Source of the DNA: Owenia fusiformis
Lineage: Eukaryota; Annelida; Polychaeta; Sabellida; Oweniidae
Direction: 5' to 3'
Assembly: GCA_903813345.2 (NCBI GenBank)
Contig: CAIIXF020000001.1
Coordinates: 55,073,885 to 55,137,884 of the forward strand
DNA: 64,000 nt
Made by a program: the position numbers and the translations under genes. The notes beneath the pieces were generated by a model. It ran no database searches and was not told the origin of the DNA. It worked only from the letters and a program-made list of their open reading frames with translations. Shown one piece after another: positions 15,501 to 27,500 of the stretch; within the stretch, counting starts at the first letter, position 1; each line of letters starts with the position of its first letter.

Positions 15501-18500
15501 TGCATATTAGATCGTGGATGAAATTGAAAATATGATAATTTTAATTATTTTTTCACAATTTGTAGATATTGATGAATGCGCTACTACTCCATGCCAAAAT
15601 GGAGGGACGTGTACAGATGGCATAAACACTTACACATGTAACTGTGTAGCTGGATATACTGATAGCGTCTGCTCTACAGGTAAAAGTACCAGTTGATCTA
15701 AATGTTTAAGAATTATTTTCAGTTGACATTACTGCATGAAAGTTTGATGCATATTAAATCGTGGATGAAATTGAAATCATGATATTTTTAATTCTTTTTT
15801 CACCATTTGTAGATATTGATGAATGCGCTACTACTCCATGCCAAAATGGAGGGACGTGTACAGATGGCATTAACACTTACACATGTAACTGTGTAGCTGG
15901 ATATACTGATAGTGTCTGCTCTACAGGTAAAAGTACCAGTTGATCTCAATGTTTAAGAATTATTTTCAGTTGACATTACTGCAAAATAGTTTGATGCATA
16001 TTAAATCGTGGATGAAATTGAAATCATGATAATTTTAATTCTTTTGTCACCATTTGTAGATATTGATGAATGTGCAACTACTCCATGCCAAAATGAAGGG
16101 ACGTGTATAGATGGCATTAACACTTACACATGTAACTGTGTAGCTGGATATACTGATAGTGTCTGCTCTACAGGTAAACGTACCAATTGATCTCAATGTT
16201 TAAGAATTATTTTCAGTTGACATTACTGCATAATAGTTTGATGCATATTAAATTATGGATGAAAGTGAAATCATGATAATTTTAATTCTTTTTTCACCAT
16301 TTGTAGATATTGATGAATGCGCACCTACTCCATGCCAAAATGGAGGGACGTGTACAGATGGCATTAACACGTACACATGTAACTGTGTAGCTGGATATAC
16401 TGATAGTATCTGCTCTACAGGTAAAAGTACCAGTTGATCTAAATGTTTAAGAATTATTTTCAGTTGACATTACTGCTTTATAGTAAGATGCATATTAGAT
16501 CGTGGATGAAATTGAAGTCAGGGTAATTTAAATTCTTTTTTCACCATTTGTAGATATTGATGAATGCGCACCTACTCCATGTCAAAATGGAGGGACGTGT
16601 ACAGATGGCATAAACACTTACACATGTAACTGTGTAGCTGGATATACTGATAGTGTCTGCTCTACAGGTAAAAGTACCAGTTGATCTCAATGTTTAAGAA
16701 TTATTTTCAGTTGACATTACTGCATGATAGTTTGATGCATATTAGATCATGGATGAAATTGAAATCATGATAATTTTATTTCTTTTTTCACCATTTGTAG
16801 ATATTGATGAATGCGCACATACTCCATGCCAAAATGGAGGGACGTGTACAGATGGCATTAACACTTACACATGTAACTGTGTAGCTGGGTACACTGATAG
16901 TGTCTGCTCTACAGGTAGAATTACCAGCTGACCTTATTGTAAGATAGTTTGATTAAAATATGCGCATGTGTGACGCCGACATTATGTAAAATTTAAAATT
17001 CTGTTTGTATTTAATTGTAGACATTGATGAATGCGCAATTACTCCATGTCAAAATGGAGGGACGTGTACAGATGGCATTAACACTTACACATGTAACTGT
17101 GTAGCTGGATATACTGGTAGTGTTTGCTCTACAGGTAAACGTACCAGTTGATCTCAATGTTTAAGAATTATTTTCAGTTGACATTACTGCATGATAGTTT
17201 GATGCATATTCTATCGTGGATGAAATTCAAATCACGATAATTTTAATACTTTTTTCACCATTTGTAGATATTGATGAATGCGCAACTACTCCATGCCAAA
17301 ATGGAGGGACGTGTACAGATGGCATTAACACTTACACATGTAACTGTGTAGCTGGATATACTGATAGTGTCTGCTCTACAGGTAAAAGTACCGGTTGATC
17401 TAAATGTTTAAGAATTATTTTCAGTTGACATTACTGCATGATAGTATGATGCATATTAGATCGTGGATGAAATTGAAAATATGATAATTTTAATTATTTT
17501 TTCACAATTTGTAGATATTGATGAATGCGCTACTACTCCATGCCAAAATGGAGGGACGTGTACAGATGGCATAAACACTTACACATGTAACTGTGTAGCT
17601 GGATATACTGATAGCGTCTGCTCTACAGGTAAAAGTACCAGTTGATCTAAATGTTTAAGAATTATTTTCAGTTGACATTACTGCATGAAAGTTTGATGCA
17701 TATTAAATCGTGGATGAAATTGAAATCATGATAATTTTAATTCTTTCTTCACCATTTGTAGATATTGATGAATGCACACCTACTCCATGCCAAAATGGAG
17801 GAACGTGTACAGATGGCATTAACACTTACACATGTAACTGTGTCGCTGGATATACTGATAGTGTCTGCTCTACAGGTAAACGTACCAGTTGATCTAAATG
17901 TTTAAGAATTATTTTCAGTTTACATTACTGCATGATAGTATGATGCATATTAGATCGTGGATGAAATTGAAATCATGATAATTTTAATTATTTTTTCACC
18001 ATTTGTAGATATTGATGAATGCGCACCTACTCCATGCCAAAATGGAGGGACGTGTACAGATGGCATTAACACGTACACATGTAACTGTGTAGCTGGATAT
18101 ACTGATAGTATCTGCTCTACAGGTAAAAGTACCAGTTGATCTAAATGTTTAAGAATTATTTTCAGTTGACATTACTGCTTTATAGTAAGATGCATATTAG
18201 ATCGTGGATGAAATTGAAGTCAGGGTAATTTAAATTCTTTTTTCACCATTTGTAGATATTGATGAATGCGCACCTACTCCATGTCAAAATGGAGGGACGT
18301 GTACAGATGGCATAAACACTTACACATGTAACTGTGTAGCTGGATATACTGATAGTGTCTGCTCTACAGGTAAAAGTACCAGTTGATCTCAATGTTTAAG
18401 AATTATTTTCAGTTGACATTACTGCATGATAGTTTGATGCATATTAGATCATGGATGAAATTGAAATCATGATAATTTTATTTCTTTTTTCACCATTTGT

Positions 18501-21500
18501 AGATATTGATGAATGCGCACATACTCCATGCCAAAATGGAGGGACGTGTACAGATGGCATTAACACTTACACATGTAACTGTGTAGCTGGGTACACTGAT
18601 AGTGTCTGCTCTACAGGTAGAATTACCAGCTGACCTTATTGTAAGATAGTTTGATTAAAATATGCGCATGTGTGACGCCGACATTATGTAAAATTTAAAA
18701 TTCTGTTTGTATTTAATTGTAGACATTGATGAATGCGCAATTACTCCATGTCAAAATGGAGGGACGTGTACAGATGGCATTAACACTTACACATGTAACT
18801 GTGTAGCTGGATATACTGATAGTGTTTGCTCTACAGGTAAACGTACCAGTTGATCTCAATGTTTAAGAATTATTTTCAGTTGACATTACTGCATGATAGT
18901 TTGATGCATATTCTATCGTGGATGAAATTCAAATCACGATAATTTTAATACTTTTTTCACCATTTGTAGATATTGATGAATGCGCAACTACTCCATGCCA
19001 AAATGGAGGGACGTGTACAGATGGCATTAACACTTACACATGTAACTGTGTAGCTGGATATACTGATAGTGTCTGCTCTACAGGTAAAAGTACCGGTTGA
19101 TCTAAATGTTTAAGAATTATTTTCAGTTGACATTACTGCATGATAGTATGATGCATATTAGATCGTGGATGAAATTGAAAATATGATAATTTTAATTATT
19201 TTTTCACAATTTGTAGATATTGATGAATGCGCTACTACTCCATGCCAAAATGGAGGGACGTGTACAGATGGCATAAACACTTACACATGTAACTGTGTAG
19301 CTGGATATACTGATAGCGTCTGCTCTACAGGTAAAAGTACCAGTTGATCTAAATGTTTAAGAATTATTTTCAGTTGACATTACTGCATGAAAGTTTGATG
19401 CATATTAAATCGTGGATGAAATTGAAATCATGATAATTTTAATTCTTTCTTCACCATTTGTAGATATTGATGAATGCACACCTACTCCATGCCAAAATGG
19501 AGGAACGTGTACAGATGGCATTAACACTTACACATGTAACTGTGTCGCTGGATATACTGATAGTGTCTGCTCTACAGGTAAACGTACCAGTTGATCTCAA
19601 TGTTTAAGAATTATTTTCAGTTGATATTACTGCATGATAGTTTGATGCATATTAGATCGTGGATGAAATTAAAATCATGATAATTTTAATCCTTTTTTCA
19701 CCATTTGTAGATATTGATGAATGCGCAACTACTCCATGCCAAAATGGAGGGACGTGTACAGATGGCAGTAACACTTACACATGTAACTGTGTAGCTGGAT
19801 ATACTGATAGCGTCTGCTCTACAGGTAAAAGTACCTGTTGATCTCAATGTTTAAGAATTATTTTCAGTTTACATTACTGCATGATAGTATGATGCATATT
19901 AGATCGTGGATGAAATTGAAATCATGATAATTTTAATTATTTTTTTCACCATTTGTAGATATTGATGAATGCGCAACTACTCCATGCCAAAATGGAGGGA
20001 CGTGTACAGATGGCATTAACACTTACACATGTAACTGTGTAGCTGGATATACTGATAGTGTCTGCTCTACAGGTAAAAGTAGCAGTTGTACTGATTGCAT
20101 ATCAGTTTGATTAATATCAGATCGATGGTAAAACCATAATCATGAAAATTTAAATTCTTTTTGGCATCATTTTTAGAAAATGATCAATGTGCAACCACTT
20201 CATGTGAAATCGGAGGGAAGGGTTAGCCCTTAACTTTTTGTGAGTGCATAAAGGGTAGGATTAGGTATTAGGGATAAACAATGAGTTTTGGGTTTTAGGA
20301 AAAAGAATGGCCAAGGGGCAAAGCCCCGGGGCCATTATTTTCTCCTAAGACCCAAGACGAATAAAAACACAGTTCTTTCTGTTGTTCATTCTATTGTGTT
20401 GCTACATAGCGGGGTCAGATGTCCTTTTTTTGTTCGGCTTTTTCAGGAAAGCAACAAACTTGGCACAGTTGTAGAATCATATGATATGAGTAAAAAATGA
20501 TTTCAGGGCAAGTGATTTGGGGTGGTCTTCATGGATTTTTTAGCCTCTGACCCCCCACCCCTACCAGACTGGGAGGGGTATATTATTAAAATTAAATAAA
20601 AATGGTTTTAAAGTATTTTTCTTTAAATGACTTCATTTGGTGATTGCTTTGAGCCTTGAAATTGTGTAAAACCCAATTAAGAAGTTGTTTGTAGCAAGAA
20701 AAACTCATTTTAACCCAATTATCTAAGAATAATTCGTTGTTTAAAGGGCCAAATACGGAACATCCAGTACTGTATTTCAAGAATGTGATGTCTAATAGTC
20801 CTGAAAAAATTCATAGTAGTAGAGGTTTAAGTGTTTATCACAGATAGAAAATATACTACGGGTGGCTCATGTATTTTTTGAGAAAAAAATTCTCGAAATT
20901 TCAATTTTTAAGTGCATGCAGCTCAGGGGTAACCTTATTTTACCTTAATAATTTTTAAAATATGCAATGTATGCATCTCATATGAGGTCAAAATGATGCA
21001 TAGAGCATTGTTTTGTCATATTATTCCTAATAAGATGTAAAAAAATTATTGGAAATTTTTCAAAAATCCAAATTTTCATTTTCGCTTCTGAAAGGCCAGG
21101 GGTAACCATATTTTACCTTAATAATTTTCAAGATATGTAATATATGCATCTCAAATTAGCTCAAAATGGTGCATATAGCTTTGTTTTATCAGATTACCCT
21201 TGATTAGATGTAGAAAAATGATTTTACATTTCTTAAAAATCTAAATTTTCATTTTAGCTTATTGTGGCCTATGGGTAGCCATATTTTACCTTAATAATTT
21301 TCAAAGTACAAGACATATGCATCTCAAATGAGCTTTTAAGGGTTTTTTAATCTTCTTTTGTCATATATTATTTTTAGGGGATGTAAAAAATGTTTGGAAA
21401 CTTGAAAAAATGATATTTTCATATTAGGCCATAAGAATTAGATTGTCAGGTTTGCGTCCTGGCAAAATCCAAATCATGCAAGGGTACAAGGAAACAAACA

Positions 21501-24500
21501 CAAACTCAAAAAACACAAACTTGTTTGCTGAGAAATGTATACATTTTATGGGCATTAAAAGGAATGACATACCAATTTGCAGTGATACAAACACAGATCT
21601 ATACGTTTATACAATATATTTAAATATAGGTATTATTCAAGGGTAAAAATAAAAAAATGTATGCCTAAGTAATCAATAACACTGTCAATTTTGACGCACA
21701 TCAATTTATCCGCCATTTCGTCTGATTCTGATTGAATGAAATGCGATGTTACTTTCAGACCCTTGTGGTTGCTATTTGGATATGTTTGTTTTTTCTGATT
21801 TAGTCAAAATCATGCAAGCAAGGGGAAGCAAAACAAAGAATCTAATTCTTACGGCCTTAGCTTTTGATGCCATTTTACCGTAATAATTTAAATAAAGATA
21901 TATCACACTTGTTACTCAAACGAGCTCAAAATGTTGATTATAGTCAAGTTTTGTCATTTATTCCTTCTGAAATAAGAAAAAATTATAAAAAATCTCAACA
22001 TCCATTTATTTATTTATATAAAGAATCACAACATCCATTCATTCCTTTTTAGTACCACTAGCTCAATACTGTACTATAGTTTTATCGAGCACTTTTCTAA
22101 GATTTGAAAATGTTTGACAGTCCAGTTTGTACTGAGTAGTAGCATTGTTAAGATTCTATGTATAATCATTTGAAAATATAATCCAAATCCATAAAACATA
22201 ATCAAACAGGTCAGGATTTATAGATTCTGACAGTCTCCCCTACAGCTACATAGCCCAGAGCAAATGAGATATGATTTCAAACATTTGCATATGTTCCCTC
22301 AACACTCCTTAAACATCAAACAAGTTTTTTGCATGCCTCGGATGCAACATCTTTTGTTATTATACAGATATCCGCCTCATAGGACCTACATTTTCATATG
22401 TTGTGGCCTCAGTATCAGCAGTGGGAGTAGTCCAACCACATTCATGTAGTGATAGAAACTGTGGGTTAGAATGCATCAGAATAACAAATGACTCTACAAC
22501 TGCAATGTTTCTAAAAAAAGATTCAAAGTTTAAAAACAACTGCAATAGCTCTGGGTATACACCTTCCATTCCTTCAAATCAGATGATTTAGAGAAGTAGT
22601 AGAATGCAAAGGTGACATATCAAATCCATTGATTGCATGAAAAATTGGGAGGGCTAAACTTTGGTCATGGCCAAGTGGTCTTGTAATATTGTGGGCAGGT
22701 AGATATTGGAAGGATTTCCCCTTACCATATGCAATCCAAATTGACATTTTCAGTTTTACTACATCAAAATCAATTGTTAGGCAATGATTGAAGCAGTCTC
22801 TCGTATGGAGAAATATCCTTGATGGCGCCTAAGACATTGCATTACTTGGTCACTATCATCTTGCCATGTTCTTGAGGGTTTCAGTGTTGATGCCTGGAAG
22901 GAGGACAGCTCCCTCTTGTTCCCACTACATCTTGGATTGCATTTGGTAAAAGAAAATCCATTCAATAACTATCTGTGCATGATATTGCAAGATCAATTGG
23001 CCATGACCAAAGTTTAGTCCTCCCCATTTTTCATTCAATCATTCTATGCGATGTCACATCTGCATTTAACTACTACTCTAAATCATCTGATTTGGAGGAA
23101 TGGAAGGTGTACCCAGAGGTGATGCAAGTGTTCTTAAACTTAATATCTTTATGTAATACTTCATTGATTTATCATTTTATATCACAGTATGAATATATGA
23201 ACATATGAATATGACAAAATGCCATTTTGAGCTTATTTAAGTTGCAAATGTGACATATCTTGAAAATTATTATGGTAAAATTAGGCCACCTATAACCAGT
23301 CAAAAGCTAAATCAAAATCTGATCATTTTTTCCATCTCCTTAGAAATGATATGACAAAACAAGATTATATACACCATTTCAAGCTCATTTGAGATGCATA
23401 TATGTAACATACATTGAAAATTATTATCTTAAGTATGGTTACCCCTGGGCTGTCAAAAGCTCAAATATAAAATTTAGATTTTTAGATATTAGATATTTAG
23501 TAATGTCAAATTATGTTTTTATATATTATTATTGGAAATATGATAACAAGACTTCTGGTATATGAACCACTTTGAGCTCATTTTAGATGCATATATAATA
23601 ATATGTAATTATTATGTTAAAAATATGGTCAAATAGAAAATTCAGATTTTTAAGAAATGTCCAATAATTTTTCTACATCTTATTTGGGGTATGATAAAAC
23701 AAGACTATATGCACCATTTTGAGCTCATTTGAGATGCATATATTACATATCTTGAAAATTATTATGCTAAAATATGGTTACCCCTGGACCATCTGAAGCT
23801 TAAATGAAAATTTAGAGTTTTAAGAATTATCAATCATTTTTCTACATCTTATTAGGGTTAATATGCTTAAAAAAGACTAGATGCACCATATTGAGCTCAT
23901 TTGAGATGGATATATTACATATTTTAAAAATTATTAAGGTACAATATGGTTACCTGTGGCCCTTCAGAAGCGAAAATGAAAATTAGATTTAAAAAAAATT
24001 CCAATGTTTTTTTTACTTCTAATTAGCAATATTATGACAAAACAAGACTAGATGCACCATTTTGAGCTCATTTGAGATGGATATATTACATATTTTGAAA
24101 ATTATTAAGGTACAATATGGTTACCCCGGGCCATTCAGAATCGAAAATGAAAATTTGAATTTTTTTTTGATTCCAATCTTTTTTGTACATCTAATTAGCA
24201 ATAATATGACAAAACAAGACTAGAAGCACCATTCTGAGCTCATATGAGATGCATACATTGACTATCTTAAAAATTATTGAGGTAAGATAAGGTTACCCCT
24301 GGGCCAAATGCACCAAAAAATTGAAATTTCGATATTTTTTTTCTCTGAGAATACATCAGCTACCAAAGCAATATTTTTTATCTGCAATAAACACTTATAC
24401 TTCTATTACTGTGAATTTTTTTAAGGCTATTAGTCATCACATTCTTGAAATACAGTAATCGACGTCCCATATTTGGCCCTTTAAATAATGAATTTTTCCT

Positions 24501-27500
24501 GGATAATTGGGTTTAAATGTATTTTCCTCACTAAATACCACTTCTAAAATGAGTTTTACATCATTTCAAGGCTCAAAGCAATCACCAAATGAAGTCATTT
24601 AAACAAAAATACTTTAAAACCATTTTTATTTATTTTTTATAATTTACCCCTCCCCACCTGATAGGGGTGGGGGTCAGAGGTAAAAAAATCCATGAAGACC
24701 ACCCCCAACCACTTGCCCTGAAATCATTTTCCACTCAAATCATATGTTTCTACAAATGTGCCAAGTTTGTTGCTTTCCTGAAAAAGCCGAACAAAAAAGG
24801 GGTTATATCTGGACATCTGATCCCGCTAACAATTACAAGACGTGTGGTTTGAAAATTGTTAATATTTGCACTATGACATTTTGTTTGATAAAGTACATGT
24901 CCTTATTTCTAATGAATAAATTTTAAACCTATTTCAAACCCTAGTTGGTTTGCGAGAGCTAACACTTTTTGGGAGGGTCTTGTATTGACAAGTAATATAC
25001 AAATACTGGATGATCAGGAGCTATATATGGCAGAATACCTATACTCTTTTTCAATGAGAGGTATTCTGGCCAACTTTGGAAACGCGCCTACAATCTTGAA
25101 CACTCTGTATAAAATTCTTGTCCCGTTCTGTATAAAATCCAATCTTGATCTGCTCGAAGAGACTTAACAAACTTGTCAAATTGATTTTTCAATCTTTTTC
25201 CGGAAAAGAAATTCTTGGGAATGAACATGGCCCTTAAATGTGTTATAAACGGGATCAATAAACGTGAAAATGATTTAAGGCCAGGGTGCATGTTCGGAAT
25301 TTTGCTGAATTCCTCAATTGAGTCACATATTATTTTTCAAATAGGAATCACTCCTTCCTCAATTCCAGTTTTCACAAAGAGTACACTAATGTGCCTAGAA
25401 AAGACTGGTGAGAAGACTTGTTTTGTAAAATGTATAAAAAAACTCAGTGAAAAAGATTTCTGAAATTTTTCTGAATTTTTTCACTGAATTTTCTTGTTTT
25501 TTATACATTTTATCAAAATATTCTTCATTACATTCTTTTCTAGGTACATTATTTCACTTGTTGTGCAAAAGTGATACACATGATTGTGTGATATGTACTT
25601 TTGGCTAAACAGATGTTACCTTTATTATAGTCTTGCCAGTTAAGAATGGGTAACATTTTTGGCCCAATCTGTATGAAGAATAAATACTTTGGAAATAATT
25701 TGGAAATGTTTATCTGGATATTCCTATAATGACTGTGGCATGTGTATAGGCATCGAAAATTGGTTTCATGAATTGCTATATTACAAACGTAATACATGAA
25801 ATTAAATTAACACGAATTGAATGAATGCTGCTTATGTTTGCATGTAATCAGATTTTTACATTGAAATAAATTGATCTCAAATATGCCTCATTTTGTGTGT
25901 TACTTGTTTATTTTGCCAATTTTTGTTCTTTGAAACCCATAACTGATTTATATTAAATCCATCGCATTTTTTTATTACAGATATAATTGATTGTTCAGAT
26001 AGCCCTTGTCAACATGGAGGGACTTGTACGCAACATGCAAATAACAATTACGCGTGTAGTTGTCTCTCGGGATACACCGATAGTAACTGTGGTACAGGCA
26101 AGTCAAATACAAATTGGTTCATATAATTTTAACCTGTTTTGGGACTTTGTTTTTGAAGATTAAACTTGTTTTAAAAGATATATCTGCACAGATTAACTAG
26201 ATAAACAAAATATGTCCTTTTGGATAAAAGTAAAACATGACTTCAACACGTCGTTTTTTATATAAACTATGATATATCTTATCAACGCTTGTCACTTCAT
26301 TGTGTTTCAGTATTACCTGACGTGGTGTTCCGAAGGTGACATTGTTATCGCCCCTTGTAAATAGTGTACGTGTCATGGTGAAATTGTATAGGTGTTGCGA
26401 TTTATTGAAAGATGTTTTCTTTCAGATATAGATGAATGTGCAACTAATCCTTGTTATCATGGAGGAACATGTATAGATGGTATAAATAAATATATTTGTA
26501 GCTGTTTGGCTGGATATACCGGTAGCGACTGTGAAACAGGTAAAGTTACACTACCAATTAAACTGATTCAAGCAATAATGTATTTTGTGTTATGTCAAAG
26601 AAAATGTTTTATTTAACTTTATTTTAACTCTATTTTATTTATAATTTAGATATAAATGAATGTGCACCTATTCCCTGCCAAAATGGAGCGACGTGTATTG
26701 ATGGAATAAATACTTACACGTGTAGCTGCGTACCTGGATACACTGATAATGACTGTGAAACGGGTAATTATCACAATACCATATAGGCACTTGTATTTTG
26801 TAAAAGGATCTAACAATTGCTTAACAAGAGAAACTCCGGACACCTACAGAAAATAGCAAGCATTATATACTTTTTCCGAATCCCAAACAAATTGAAGAGC
26901 AACGCAACATTGATAATTTCTGATACGACTGCTTTGTACATCTGACTATTCAATACTTTTCTTTTAATATTTATAAAATAACGTAGTCCTAAATAAAACA
27001 GCAACTTCAGATTAATTGTTTTTTAGACATAGACGAATGTGCATCTAGTCCTTGTCAACATGGAGGGATGTGCATAGACGGAATTGAGACTTATAGGTGT
27101 AGTTGTTTAGCGGGATACACAGATACTGTTTGTGAAACAGGTATTACCTATTCACTTTGATTCATGAAAAGTGTTATTTATATGTGGTTGTACAATGATC
27201 AAATTTAAACCTGCATCTCTCTAGAAACCAAGCAGGGGTTGTTCCAAAGTACCTAGTGATATTCTGAGTTACAATGAGAGAATATACTATAATGAACAAA
27301 TATGGTTAATATTGTGTTTGAATACTTACGGTAAATGTGTCATTATGAGGATTGTTCCTCCGATTGCGCGGATGTTCGCCGACCATCCAGTTTTTGTGTA
27401 GATTCTAAGGTTAGATTATGAATAGTATATGTTACTACAGTAGAATAAAACACAACAATAAAATAACACGCGTTAAATTTTAAGGCTGAATTTAAAATGT

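Larger units (their letters stand above)
4864..20072 (+). repeat. Tandem repeat of 247-bp exon-intron units
   Basis: The usual unit is a 114-bp EGF exon plus a 133-bp intron, and intron sequence is conserved from unit to unit almost as well as the exon. Variants: a 220-bp unit whose different intron starts GTAGAATTACC (after the exons at 14852, 16801 and 18503), a 240-bp unit (11649 to 11889), and ~457-bp spacings where a dead exon sits (8757 to 9214, 10945 to 11402). Introns of 133 nt retain a branch/polypyrimidine region and TTTGTAG. The near-identity means the array evolves as a unit by unequal exchange or conversion. Confidence 0.9.
20221..24850. mobile_element. Large foldback DNA transposon with ~2-kb inverted arms
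   Basis: Two long arms are reverse complements of each other: clear from 20407 (TAGCGGGGTCAGATGTCC) paired with 24811-24828, inward to ~22745 paired with ~22922, around a ~175-nt loop. Outer limits are uncertain. Each arm holds ~172-bp tandem repeats marked by AGGGGTAACC (20925, 21098, 21271; inverse at 23438, 23776, 23948, 24119, 24291). Near the loop both arms encode, in opposite directions, pieces of one protein: plus strand 22975-23208 with [18 protein letters not shown] and a [14 protein letters not shown] stretch, minus strand 22569-22360 with a matching [12 protein letters not shown] stretch. This resembles an IFHA-GCD motif that I recall from uncharacterised transposon-linked proteins of marine invertebrates. 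No intact transposase is visible. Confidence 0.8.

Noticed and set aside
4864-20072. Regular 247-bp repeats considered as a CRISPR-like or satellite array
   Set aside because: Each unit contains a splice-bounded, six-cysteine EGF exon in constant phase; this is a coding exon array in an animal gene.
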